From assembly GCA_036245525.1 (NCBI GenBank), contig BTPG01000004.1:19051103-19115102 (forward strand): 64,000 nucleotides of DNA, written 5' to 3'. The notes under the pieces are model-generated. The model was not told where the DNA came from. It did no database searches and saw nothing but the letters and a program-made list of their open reading frames with translations. Within the stretch, counting starts at the first letter, position 1. Each line of letters opens with the position of its first letter. The stretch is from Semisulcospira habei (lineage: Eukaryota > Mollusca > Gastropoda > Semisulcospiridae). Below, piece after piece: positions 1 through 11,972 of the stretch. The position numbers and the translations under genes were made by a program.

Positions 1-1679
1 GAAAACACTGCTGTACTAAACAGATGGACTGAGTACTGCCGAGACTTGTATAACTACAAGGCTGAGCCAGACACCAGCATCCTCCAAAACAACCAGGCTG
101 GGGCCAGGAAGGCTGAAGACCTGCCAGTGTTAGCTGAAGAGGTGGAAGCAGCCGTACGCGGCCTGAAGGGAGGAAAGTCTCCAGGTGTAGACAACGTACC
201 TGCTGAACTGTTGAAACATGGAGGAGAAGTAACAACGAAGGTCCTCACTACACTCTGTCAAAAGATCTGGGAGCAAAAGAAATGGCCAGTAGAATGGACA
301 CAGTCTCTAGTGATCCCGCTCCCCAAGAAAGGAAACCTGAAACAGTGCCAGAACTACAGAACTATCAGTCTGATAAGTCACCCTAGCAAAGTAATGCTTA
401 GAATCATTCTCAACCGCCTCAAAACTTTCGCCGAGGAACTGCTGGCAGAAGAACAGGCTGGCTTCAGAGTTGGAAGAAGCACTGTAGAGCAGATTTTCAA
501 CTGCCGCGTCCTGATCGAGAAACATCTGCAGCATCAGCGCGAACTCTACCACAACTTCATTGATTTCAGGAAAGCATTTGATCGCGTCTGGCACGACGGA
601 CTCTGGCAAGTCATGAGATCGTTCAANNNNNNNNNNNNNNNNNNNNCATAGAGGAGGGACTGATCCAAATGATAGAAGCGCTTTACAAGAACGCCTGCAG
701 CGCGGTTCTACTTAACAATCAGTCAGGCGAGTTCTTCAGGACGACGATCGGTGTCCGTCAAGGATGCCTGCTCTCTCCTGTCCTTTTCAACATATTCCTG
801 GAGAAGATCATGCAGGAAACCCTCCACGACCACCATACTTCAATCTCTATTGGTGGCAGATCCCTGTGCAATCTTCGATTCGCAGACGACATTGACCTCA
901 TGGCAGGCAGCAATAGTGAGCTCCAAAACCTGACAGACAAACTTTCAAGTAGCGCAGGGTCTTATGGCATGGAGATCAGTACGGATAAAAGCAAAGTGAT
1001 GATCAACACCACAAGCGACAGCAGCAGCAACATTCACATGAACGGCCAGAAGCTAGAAGAGGTCAATAGCTTCAAGTACTTGGGAGCCACCCTGTCCAAA
1101 GACGGTAGTTGCATAGCAGAGATCCGTATCAGGATAGGTACAGCAACATCCGCAATGGCCAGGCTGGACAGGATATGGCGAAGTAACTCCATCAGCTTCA
1201 CCATCAAGTACAGGCTTTACAAGTCCCTCGTAGTGTCTATTCTACTCTACGGCTGTGAGACTTGGACACTGCTTGCAGACTCAGAAAAGAAAATCCAGGC
1301 CTTTGAGAACAAGTGCCTGAGGAAGTTGCTCCGCATCTCGTACCGCGAGCACAAGACCAACGAATATGTACGGAGCATCGTCACTTCCCTGGTGGGCCCA
1401 CATGAACCCCTTCTGGCAACCGTGAAACGGCGCAAGCTTGCTTGGTTTGGCCACGTGACCCGACACAACACCTTGTCCAAGACTATCCTCCAAGGCACTC
1501 TCGAAGGAAGTCGTCGGCGAGGTCGTCAGAGAAAGAGTTGGGTCGCAAACATAAAAGAATGGACCGAACTCGAGATGCCAGACTTGCTTGCCACCGCCCA
1601 AAATAGAACTCAGTGGAGAGCACTGTCTGTTGCTGCTGCCTTTCAGTCCCCCCAACGCCCAGTTCGGGCAAGGGACTGA
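1..1679 (+). CDS. LINE ORF2 reverse transcriptase (partial)
   Basis: This is the C-terminal part of a LINE polyprotein that copies its own RNA at a nicked chromosomal target. In frame from base 1 are the RT fingers/palm motifs: KSPGVDNVPAELLK, the QAGFRVGRST block near 455-480, and NFIDFRKAFDRVWHD at about 555-600. After the N gap come [14 protein letters not shown] (about 750) and the catalytic FADD box (about 875-890). The thumb and C-terminal region follow, including YGCETWTL and a basic RRRGRQRKSW stretch typical of RTE-like proteins. No stop interrupts the parts on either side of the gap. Frame continuity across the Ns cannot be judged, so activity is unknown. Confidence 0.8.
627..646. 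other. Assembly gap (20 N)
   Basis: A run of 20 undetermined bases inside the RTE reverse transcriptase. The true size of the gap is unknown. The coding frame is phase 1 before it and phase 0 after it, so the missing segment decides whether the ORF is intact. Confidence 0.99.
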
Positions 1680-1717
1680 TGATGATGATGATGATTATAT
1701 ATATATACTCTAGTCTT

Positions 1718-4204
1718 GTCTCTTGGCTTGACTTCGCGAATGAAGATTCTATAGGGCTTGCCCACGTCGTCTGCAGGCATTTTCGTGACTGCGGAGGCCA
1801 ATCCGGGACAGGCAGGTTCGACCGCAGTGGCTGCAGGGGAAGGTCTGGTCAGGGTTCTGAGTTACGGCAACTCTGTTTTTTCTCCTGAGCCGTTTGTCCT
1901 TAAGGTTAGCTCTGCGAGAGTCCTCAAAGGAGACGGCTGCCTTGTAGATGGTGGAGTGCCAGGTGTCGCGGTCTGCAGCAAGCGAAGACCACTGGCGGTG
2001 GTCGATTTGGCAGGCACTAAGTGACTTCTTGAGACCGTCTTTGTATCTCTTCTTTGGTGCCCCTCTGTCACGGTGTCCAGTAGCAAGCTCGCCGAACAGA
2101 GTGATCTTGGGTAGGCGATGATCCTCCATCCTGGAGACGTGCCCCGCCCAGCGAAGCTGTGTCCGCAGCAACAAAGCCTCGATGCTCATAGTTTCTGCCT
2201 GTTCAAGGACCTCGACGTTGGTGACATAGTCACTCCAGTGAATGCCCAGGATGGTACGCAGGCAGCGCTGGTGAAAGTGTTCGAGGAGTCGTAGTTGGCT
2301 GCGGTAGAGGGCCCAGGACTCGGAACCGTACAGCAGGGTGGTGAGGACAACAGCTCTGTACACACTGATCTTGGTGCCTGTTTTCAGCTGTTGATTGTGC
2401 CACACCCGCTTGAAAAGTCGCCCAAAAGCGCTGTTCGCTTTTGCCAGCCTGCTGTCAAGCTCCTTGTCCAGCTTGGCATCTGACGTGATGATGCAGCCAA
2501 GGTAGGTAAACTGGTGTACAGACTTCAGTTCAGACTCGCCGATGGTGATGTGGGGAGGGCGATGCTCTACCTTGGGTGCCGGCTGATGAAGTACCTCTGT
2601 CTTTTCCAGACTGACCTCGAGTCCAAAGAGCTGGGCAGCATCTGCAAAGCAGGATGTGATGCGCTGCAAGGCTCTCTCTGTGTGTGCAACAAGGGCAGCG
2701 TCATCAGCAAAGAGCAGCTCACGAATCAGTTGGTCTAGGGTTTTCGTGTGGGCCTGCAGTCGTCTGAGGTTGAACAGGCTGCCATCGAGACGATACCTGA
2801 TGTACACTGCATCGTCATCGTCGAGGTCTACTGTGGCCTGCTTCAACATCATGATAAAGAAGATGGTGAAGAGGGTTGGTGCCAGCACGCAGCCCTGTTT
2901 CACGCCGTTGATAATGGGGAATGGTTCTGAGAGGTTACTGTTCAGTCTAACCTGGCCTTGCTGGTCCTCGTGGAGCTGGACGATCATGCTTAGGAACTTT
3001 GGGGGACAGCCAAGTCGCTCCAGGATCTGCCACATGCCTTGCCTGCTCACAGTGTCGAACGCTTTTGTTAGGTCGACAAACGTTACGTACAGCCCTTTGT
3101 TCTGCTCGCGGCACTTCTCTTGAAGCTGTCTCAGCACAAAGACCATGTCGGTGGTACTCCTGTTGGCTCTGAAGCCACACTGGCCCTCTGGGAGGTGGTC
3201 TTCAGCGATGGTAGGTACCAGCCGATTCAGGAGCAGCCTTGCGAGAATTTTCCCGGCAATGGACAGCAGGGTAATTCCACGATAATTAGAGCAGGCAGAT
3301 TTTTCTCCTTTGTTCTTGTATAGGGTGATGATGACTGCATCACGGAGATCCTTTGGTAGTGTTCCTTTCTCCCAGCAGCAGAGAAAGAGGTCATGGAGCT
3401 TGTTGTGCAGTGCTGGGCCTCCATGTTTCCAGATCTCTGGCGGGATTCCGTCAATGCCTGCTGCTTTGCCACTCTTGAGCTGGTGGATGGCTGTGAGGGT
3501 CTCTTCGGCGGTGGGCGGTTCGTCCAATTCAACCTTTAGTGGGAGCTGTGGGATTTGGAGGATGACTGTTTCTTGAACAGTGCGCTCAGCGCCGAAGAGG
3601 TCCTGAAAGTATTCTGACCAGCGGTTCAAGATGGAAGTATTATCTGTGAGGAGTGCCTGTCCATCGGCGCTTCGCAGGGGACTTTGTACCAGGTGCCTAG
3701 GGCCATACACTGCTTTCAGTGCTTCATAGAAGCCCCTGTAGTCACCGTTGTCAGCGCAAAGCTGAGTCCTCTGTGCCAGTCTCGACCACCACTCGTTCTG
3801 GAGCTCTCTAAGCTTGAGCTGGAGACTGCTGCAGATGAGGCGAAAGGCAGATTTCTTCACAGGGCAGGAAGGCTGGGCTAGGTGGGCCTGGTGGGCGGCT
3901 CTTTTTTTTGCTAGAAGTTCCTGGATCTCCACGTCGTTTTCGTCAAACCAGTCTTTGTTCCTCTTTCTAACAAAGCCCAAGACTTCCACAGAAGATTTTA
4001 CAATAGCAGTTTTCAGTTGTTCCCAGAGTGTTTCAGGGGAGGAGTCTGCTGGATCAACTGTGTCTTTGAGCATGCGCTCTAAATCTGTCTGAAGGGCAGC
4101 TTTCTTGTCATCACGCTGAAGGCTGGCGACATCAAGCTTTTTCTTGAGGGGGCCCCTTTTCTTGGGTTTCAGCTTGAGGTGGAGCCTGAGTTTGCAGCGG
4201 ACAA
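1718..4204 (-). mobile_element. APE-type LINE 'A', copy 1, 5'-truncated
   Basis: Closely matches the 3' two-thirds of the element at 11,939-15,987. Similarity begins at a TCTCTTGGCTTGAC block (1,718) and ends where the endonuclease C-terminus runs into TA repeats (about 4,204). The break within the endonuclease is the 5' truncation typical of incomplete target-primed reverse transcription. The reading frame is open throughout, so this copy is truncated but less mutated than copy 2. Both copies have the same orientation, about 10 kb apart. Confidence 0.85.
1749..4204 (-). CDS. LINE A reverse transcriptase with C-terminal zinc finger (5'-truncated)
   Basis: About 815 residues read without a stop. 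In order they are: the last residues of an AP-like endonuclease (VRCKLRL), a basic linker, the RT domain with [14 protein letters not shown], the [10 protein letters not shown] block, [25 protein letters not shown] and the catalytic FADD, then a thumb with YGSESWALY. The C-terminal zinc-finger motif is CSHCGRTC...SH...C (about 1,760-1,830). The finger probably binds nucleic acid; that role is inferred from other LINEs. The frame happens to continue upstream through the TA microsatellite to 4,472, but that extension is chance sequence and not part of the protein. Confidence 0.8.
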
Positions 4205-4237
4205 ATATATATATAAACCACCCACAAATATCCCTGG

Positions 4238-4369
<132 letters not shown>

Positions 4370-6251
4370 ATTTTAAAGCATTATTAACATTTTTACTCAC
4401 AGAAATATTATCTGCACTTGAAAACATGGTACAAACACTTGACCAGAACAGAATATAACATAAATTGCACACTGTAGGATGTCACAATGCCTTGCTAATG
4501 ACAAATTATTTAATTATTATTTGAACGATGTATTCCATTGGGTTTTAGTCAATTCAGTATACTCTTTCATCAGGTTGTTGCCCCTAATTTTGTTTTGATC
4601 AAAATATAGGGCAGCAGAGATCAGCCACTTTTCTTAGCAGCCAGCAGAGAGTTCAACTACTAATCTTAGCAGCCATCGTATGAGATATCAAGGCTGACAA
4701 AATAAAATATAAAAAATAAAAAAAAAGGTCTTCCCCAGGGGGCGTAAATCCCGAGACATTGAGAATAGTGGGGAAAAAAACAACCACCTGAAGAAAAAAA
4801 AAACAGCAAGAAAAAAGTATGGTACTCTGAACTTATACAATTGTAGCTTCTTCACAAAGGTGCAACATTGTTTAGAAACAAGAAAAGTAAGTCTGCAAGC
4901 AGCCTTGTGTCAAAAGTCTATTACTATATAATAATAGTTATAGACTAATGTGATGGGGTGAGGTGTAGGATTTGATAGTTAAATTTTGATGGTGGTGGAT
5001 GGACTTAGTGACTCTGAGACGTGGTCATGTTGAGCTAAACTTTATTTTCTAACAGAAACCAGAATAAACAAACAGTTAATTAGTAATGGTGCCATGAATA
5101 CAATAAACAAGGCACATAACTAAACTAAGGCATATAATTATCATCATGTAGTGAACGTACAACACTTTGATTTTAAACACTCTAATAAAATCAAAGTGAT
5201 GGTCGTGTAACATATAAAATGTGTAGTAAAATACCTAACAACAAATAAAAAGAAATAAGTAAGTCACAATACAACCTACAAAGTCATGCAAAGCTCAAGT
5301 CAAAGACTAAAGCAAAGTACCAATAAGCAAGTCCGTTATGCAGTCAGATCTGGTAAAGAGAGCACGCAGATGACTAACAAATGGGTAGTCACTCTGACCG
5401 GAGCCTCCCTAACAGGTCAGACCACATCAAATTGAATGCAAAGTACTAAAAGTAACATAGCAAAAGTAAAATACAAAATTAAATCAGATGCCATGCCAGC
5501 AGTAAAATAATTATGTGACTAAGCACTAATAAATAATAAATGGAAGAAAACTAGTATAAAGGCGAAAGAAGTAATGTGTGAACATGACACAAAATGAACT
5601 CGCAATACAACCAACTTACCATCAAATGAATAAGGACGTACACACAACCTGAACATTCACTCAATCTTTATTACATTCGCACCGCAGACACAAGCACAAA
5701 CATTGAACGTCAATGAAGAACACAAACATCTACATGCACTGCAGTCATTCATGACAAAGTGGAAAGACAGACAGAAAATGTGTACATGAAGGGGAATTAT
5801 GTGCATGTAACATAAGATAGCCTAGAATAAGTATATCTACTAAAATATAACCTAATGAATATTACCATGAAATAAATAAATGCATGGTCCACTTACTATG
5901 ACTACAAAGTACCTTTAAATTTTAAAGGCTGCTTCTACGCATAGTAATGAACAATGACCCTTGAGGTCGCCTAACAGAGATGTCCTGTATTTTTTGCAGT
6001 CACTCAAAGGCTACACACTTATTACACATAGTTGTGAACGATGACCCTTGAGGTCGCATAACAAAAATGACCTGTATCGCTTGCCGTCACCCTGGCTCAT
6101 GCCTGTCAGTGAAGTGCACCAAGCCTAAGTACTATGTCAAGTGAAGTACCTAATCATTAATTAGGAAGCAAATAATGACTAAAGTCAAAATAAATAAAAC
6201 AAAGACCTATGAACAAATAACTAAATGAATGGAATGCCGGGGGAGAGGCTG
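4370..6251. other. AT-rich spacer, no recognised gene
   Basis: About 1.9 kb of AT-rich, low-complexity sequence with poly(A) patches. Two short, similar stretches containing TGACCCTTGAGGTCGC occur near 5,955 and 6,045. No long ORF, RNA gene or transposon end was recognised. Confidence 0.6.
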
Positions 6252-9200
6252 AATGAATGAATGAATCAATCCATGCAGTCCCTCAACCCATGGCTAGGCA
6301 TGGCATACGGTAAGACATTGCGACGTGTAAACAACCTAAGCGGAAGTTCTTCTTCTTCTTCTTCTTCTTCTTGTCGTTCGCAGTGGGCTATACGGTCAGT
6401 CCAGCACCGGCGATGAATGACGTCGTTTTCTCCAGGTCTTCTCGACTGCCATAGAGTTTGGTCTGCAGTGGAGTTGGCGACGGCCACACTTCCGTTTCTT
6501 TCATCGTCCAGTAGGGGGCATCTCTGGAGAATATGTTCCGCTGTTTGGTCTTCCTGACCACAGGCGCAGGTTGGTGATGGCGCCAGCTTGAGCTTTCTAT
6601 TCATGTGAGCGTTCAGTCTGTTGTGGCCGGTACGCAGTCTGATCAGGACGACTTGCTGCTCTCTGGTCATTGTGTGGTAGTCGTCTCTGTTTGACCTCGG
6701 CAACATCAGTGCCTTGATGATTGTCTTTTGCTCACTATAGCTGACGCTGTTTTCTTGTTGATCTTTTGTGGCTCCTTCTTTTGCCAGCTCGTCTGCCCTT
6801 TCATTTCCTGGTACCCCACAGTGGGCTGGTATCCACTGGAGAACAACTCTTCTGGCTTGTCTGACCTTCTGCAAAGCTCTGGTCAGCTGGGGGAGCTTGT
6901 CGTTCTCGAGGGCCTGAAGGACTGAAAGGGCATCGGAGAAGAAGACAACTTGGTAGCATGGGTCTGTGGAATTCTGAACCATGGAGGCGACCTGCATAAG
7001 TGCTTCGGTTTCTGCTTTGTAGTTTGTGCAGTGTTTGCCGGTGACTACACTGGATGTGGCTGTATGTCCCCCAGGGAACTGGATCAGGATGCCAGCACCT
7101 CCATTGGAAATGGCATTTGTTGCTGATCCATCAGTGTAGATGTGGATTCATGCCTCCTTTGGGTACTGTTCGTCGATCAGGGCTAGGGTGAGTGCCCGTC
7201 GAACGGTGTCATCCTGACTGTCTCCTGAGGCAGCATGTGGGGCACTGGTGCAGATCTGGATGTCTGGTTTGTCCACTGCCCAGGGGTTTTCCTCTTCTTC
7301 TGTGATCAGAGGTAGAGTGCTCTGTGGAAGGACTTCCCTGTACTGTCGAGAAAGTCGCATGCTCTCATGGACAAATCTGCTTCTTTTGAGCCGGTTCTTG
7401 GCGAGGTTGCTCAGTCTGTGCTTCATGGGGTGGTCGGGCAAGCACTTGAGCTTCTTGGTTTTGGCTTCTCTCTTCTGGCTGAGAGGTTGGATTGTGGTCA
7501 GCTTCTCCATTTCCTTGACTGGAGTGGATTTCATTGCACCAGTGATGAGTCGAAGAGCCTGGTTTTGCACTCGGTCGAGGGTCTGCAGCTTCGTCTTGGC
7601 TGAGGTTGACCACGCTGTGGAGCCGTACTCGAGGTAGGACCTGACTGTTCCCTGGTATACTGTCTTCAGTATCTTCTCGTTCGCTCCCCAGGTGGTGCCT
7701 GCCAGTTTCCTGAGTATGGCCATCTTGCGCCGGGCCTTCGCCTCTGCCTGTGCAATGTGTGGTTTCCAGGTCTGACGTCTGTCGAAGGTGACACCAAGGT
7801 AGGTAGCTTCTTCATCCTCTCTCAGAGGGGTTCCACCAAGCTTGATGGTTCCGGCTTTCTGCTTTGGGGACAATGTGAAGAGGGTGGTGGAGGATTTCTC
7901 CTTGTTGACGGAGATGCACCAGTCTTCTGCCCATGCATTCAGCTTATCTGCCGCTATCTGCATTCTGTAGGTGGCAGTACTTGCATGCTCCTCCTTGCAC
8001 CAGATCACAAGGTCGTCTGCGTATAGGGCAGCTTTGATTCCCTTGGACATCTCAGACACCAGATCGTCGATGAAGAGAAGGAAGAGGGTAGGGGAGAGGA
8101 ATCCACCTTGCGGGACGCCATGACGAAGGAGGAATTTCTTGCTTTTGGTCTGGTCGACGCTGACTCTTGCCCTGCGGTTGAAGAGGTAGGAGCGTATCCA
8201 CTGGAACATGCTACTGGACACGCCTTTTCTCAGCAGTTTGACAAGCAGCCCATCTTTCCAGACCTTGTCAAAAGCCTTCTGAAGATCAATCCAGGTTACA
8301 AAGACCAGCTTCTGCTCCTGGAAGGCATCTTCAACTTCCTGCGCCAAGTAAGTGACCTGTTCTTCGGTGCTGCGGAACTGTCGGAAACCAGCTTGTTCAG
8401 GGGCGAGGAGGTTCCTGGATTCTAGGTAACACCTGAGGCGCTCGTTCACAATTCTCTCCAAAGTCTTCACAACACAGCTGGTGAGGCTGATTGGGCGATA
8501 GCTGGTGGCCTTCTTTGGATCCTTCCCTTTCTTTAGAATGGGGATCATGATCGCTTCTCACCAGAGTTGTGGTAGCGATCCTTCTTGCCAGCTGCTGTTG
8601 AGGACCTCAAGTAGCTTGTTTTCTGCTGCACTACCAAGGTGGGTTAGCATCTCGTTGGTGATGCCATCTGGACCAGGAGACTTCTTCGCCTTCAACTTTT
8701 TGAGAGCTATATGAAGCTCTTTGTGTGTAAATGGTTGATTCATGGCGTCCGCTGTTGCTTGTTTGGCAGGTCTCTCTCTTTGCTCTCTTCTTGCTTCTCT
8801 ATGCTTTTTGGGGCTAACATGGAGATTGCTCTCAGCTGCATAGCTTTCAGCAAATTGGTTGGCAGCATGCTTTCCTGTTAGTATCTTCCCATTTTCTTCT
8901 AAGGCGATGTTTCCTTTGTTCGTGTTCTCATCGTTCAACTGCTTGGTCAGTTTCCAGAGCTTTCTGCCATCCTTCTCAAGGTTCAAAGAGTTTGTTTTCT
9001 CTTGCCAGCTCCTGCGTCTTGCTTCTTCTTGAGAAATTTGGCTTTGGCTTCCTGGAGGCGGATGTTGTTGCCTGTGATGGGTTAACTTCTGTTTCCCTTC
9101 TGGCATCTGCTAGATCATCATCCAGTTCCTGCAGTTCATTGCTCCAGTAGGGCTTATAGTCTTTTCTAGCACCTCTGGGTATGGACTCACGCGCTGCTCT

Positions 9201-10500
9201 GAGGATGCTCATGTTGAGGTCCTTCACCACCATGTTGATGTCTCGACCTTCGATTCGAATGTCTTTGGTGAATTCGCTGGAGCGGTGTCTAAAGAGGAAC
9301 CAGTTCGCTCTTTTGTAGTTCTACCGTGGGAAGGTTGCTTCTGCGCAGGACTCCGTCCCCAAGGTAAAAAAAGACTGGCCGATGGTCACTTCCACCTAGC
9401 TGTTCTTCGACCTCTCTGCTGGCTTGCTTGTGCATGTCTTCTGTGCAAAAGGCTAGGTCAAGAGTCGATGTAGTGTGCCATCTTCTGGAGTAGAACGTGG
9501 GGCAGTCAATGGGACTGTTCAACAGAATGAGATCGTTGTCGTCCTGCCAGTTCTCCACCTCTTCTCCTCTCCGATCCAAGTGGTCGTATCCCCAACTTTG
9601 TGAGTGACTGTTGAAGTTGCCCACCACAATGAAGTTGGAGGCCTTAGTGGGGATCGTGTCAAGGGTGAGTGGTCTGTCGTTGGGGCAGTAGAAGTTGACC
9701 AGCTGGAAATCTGCTGTCTTCGTTTGGATCCGAATCGCTTGGTACTCGGAGTTCTCCATGTGCGTATCGATCAAACATGCGCTGATGTTGTTCCTGATCA
9801 GGGTCAGGATTCCTCCCTTGCTTCGATCTGTTCTGTTGGACCTGAAGCACTGGTAACCTCTCACTTTGAAGGACTTTTGAGGTGTCAAGTGCGTCTCCTG
9901 AATACACAGCAGATGTTGATGTTCTTCTCATGCAGGATATGCTCCAACTCGGTCTTCTTGTTCAGAATGCTTTCTGCGTTCCAGTACATGACCTGAAGAG
10001 GTCGCTGCTAACTGGGATTCTTCCTGGTTGTGGTGGTGCCAGTAGCTCTCCTCCCGCGTCCACTGGCGCGACAAGACGGACGGGAGGGACCTCCAGTAGC
10101 TGAGGCTGGGTCCCTTAGAGGCATGGGACCAGACACTGCTCTACCCTGGAGGGTCCTCAGTGGGCAAGCGCCATTATCGTCAATGATAGTTGGCCGAATA
10201 GTCATGATTGCGGGTTTGCGTGGATCCATGGTTTATCAGAATGCGCCATGCGGCCTGGGTCCTCCGTCTTCAGCATTCGAGGTTTCTGTAGGGGTTACCT
10301 CACCCTTAGCTCCTGGTATACGACCTTTCCTGGGAATAGAGGGTGGCTAGAGCTTTATGCGGCTCTTGATCGCATGATAAACCCGTCATTGGACACATGG
10401 GGAATTTCAGTGCCACCTGCTACCCCGCCCCGTCCTGGTAAGCTCATCGCCATTTGGTCCGCGACTGATTGCGCAGCTATCCTCCATATCTGAAGGCCGT
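6252..10500 (-). mobile_element. I/Nimb-like LINE with RNase H, near full ORF2, decayed
   Basis: Read on the minus strand, this holds an AP endonuclease, reverse transcriptase and RNase H in that order. It ends in an (ATTC)n tail, seen on the + strand as GAATGAATGAATGAAT at 6,252. The presence of RNase H after RT points to the I/Nimb/Ingi group of LINEs. The upstream part, about 10,000-10,500, looks like leader or ORF1 remnants, and its 5' boundary is not certain. Several stops and frameshifts show that it is dead. Confidence 0.75.
6266..9993 (-). pseudogene. ORF2 (endonuclease-RT-RNase H) of I-like LINE, broken
   Basis: From 9,993 downward the endonuclease shows VGNFNSHSQSWG and the terminal GGSDHRPVF box. 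RT follows with KKSPGPDGI, SYRPISLTSC, QAGFRQFRST, IDLQKAFDKVW, GVPQGGFLSPTLF and the catalytic YADD. RNase H residues are visible in YTDGSA, YKAETEA, FFSDALS and NERADELA.

Breaks:
- A two-base TG expansion near 9,905 shifts the frame just before QETHL.
- A frameshift lies near 9,050-9,100.
- TGA replaces an arginine codon at 8,558-8,560.
- TGA replaces the tryptophan preceding IHIYTDGSA at 7,148-7,150; the related fragment at 57 kb has Trp there. Confidence 0.8.
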
Positions 10501-11929
10501 TCCCCTATCCGCCACCCGGGGACGCGCTAGGTTGGGGATGGTCCGCACTGAAAATCCCACATTGGGTTAAGGAAGTTCAGCATGTCCTAGGGCGGAAGTT
10601 CAAAATCAAAACAAATATGGTGGCTGAGAAAGTCAGCCGTGAGTGACGTCACCAGCGCGGGCCATCACACAAAGGCTGTCCTCCCCGTCAAGAGGCAAGG
10701 GGAGACGCAAAAAAACTTAGAACTAAATAAAGTAAAGATCATCCTAACTATTAAATACTGTAAATCTCTACCACAGCAACAACTAAACAATCAACAAGTA
10801 ATGAATAGCATTAAATGAAAACAACAACAACAACAACTTGAAACCCAACAACAAACGTGCACATTATGGTGCATCCACAATGCAAGCAATGTCGTGAATT
10901 GTCATGATTGCCATTCATTTCAGCAAGACCAAACTTAGCGAATCATTTTAGTTAGAGGCATAATTAAGTGCACTCAATTTTACTCCCACGGTTATGCACC
11001 AAAGCAAAACTATCGCCTAGTCACAACCGACGAAGGGCGGCTGTGCGCTAAGCACCACATCATTTTGACACGTTAAGTTTTCTAAGGCAAAATACATCGT
11101 AATATCTTCTACATCAACATTGTTACAAAACGTTGTGTACAAATTTCCACACTGCAGCAATACATGGAAATTTCAGTAATACCGAGTAAATAATCGTCTA
11201 GCAGAAAACAAATGATATCAAGCTAGCCTCACAAAATGGCTAATGCCGACCGGTCTGGCAATCATGTCAATCGCATGGTCATCATCAAAACATCCAGCAT
11301 CGCAATGTCATCGAACAGTAAAAAAAATAAATAATAATTCACCAAATATGATATAAAAACTGTATACTTACATGGTCTCCAAAACCCGCGCTGTTTAGGC
11401 GAATTAGAAAACTTTTCAGTTCCTCCACGGCACCGGTGCCAGAAATTAAGTCGGTCACTATAGTTTAGGTGTAGGTACTGGGTCTCGCGTGTTAAGTAGA
11501 GAAAAAAAAAGAGCGCCACGCGAGCAGCCCTATTCATAGGCGCATGCTAGCTCCCACCGTCTCCGCGTCAGTGCCAAAGTCCATGGGGGTCTGGTATAGT
11601 ACAAATGGCAAATCTGTGTTTCTTGCCAGCCCTAAGAGCTATAATAACTTCTGAACTACATAATGCAAAAATATAAACTTTAAATAGAAAAATTAGGAAA
11701 TTTTACCTGCTTTACTCTGGATTAAATTTGGGGTTATGACTATTAGCGAAAAATTTATATTCATTCATAAAGCGGTCTCAGAAGGGCCACAGAAAATCGA
11801 AAAGACTACTAAATCACAATTATCACCCTGATAGGTTACAATTAACCAAAGGAGTATCATTAAAAACTATTACCCGGGCCAAACTGATCTAACCATGCTA
11901 AATACTACCCGAATGGTGTTGTAGTTTGG
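10501..11929. other. Spacer without a recognised gene
   Basis: About 10,500-10,700 is GC-richer and may be the 5' leader of the neighbouring I-like LINE. From 10,700 it is AT-rich, with A-rich tracts and a CAA repeat near 10,820. A minus-strand open stretch at 11,262-11,537 is noted but not called. Confidence 0.5.
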
Positions 11930-11938
11930 CTACAATAT
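11930..11938 (+). repeat. Target-site duplication of LINE A copy 2 (3' side)
   Basis: CTACAATAT, matching 15,988-15,996 exactly. It lies directly next to the end of similarity with copy 1. Confidence 0.65.
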
Positions 11939-11972
11939 CTCTTCTCTTGGCTTGACTTCGCGAACGAAGATT

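Larger units (their letters stand above)
1..1697 (+). mobile_element. RTE-type LINE, 3' portion (5' end outside window)
   Basis: The sequence is open from base 1 and encodes the reverse transcriptase part of a non-LTR retrotransposon. It ends in a short TGA/TGATGA microsatellite at about 1,677-1,695. Simple-repeat 3' ends of this kind, rather than poly(A), are known for RTE-group LINEs. The element enters from the left, so its endonuclease and 5' end are not visible. A block of 20 Ns interrupts it. The RTE assignment is an inference from the style of the C-terminal region and the 3' tail; the exact clade (RTE, RTE-X or Proto2-like) is not resolved. Confidence 0.75.

Noticed and set aside
11262..11537. 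Possible first exon of a second host gene on the minus strand
   Set aside because: Open stretch followed by a GTAAGT-like site near 11,372, but no second exon, domain or promoter evidence was visible.
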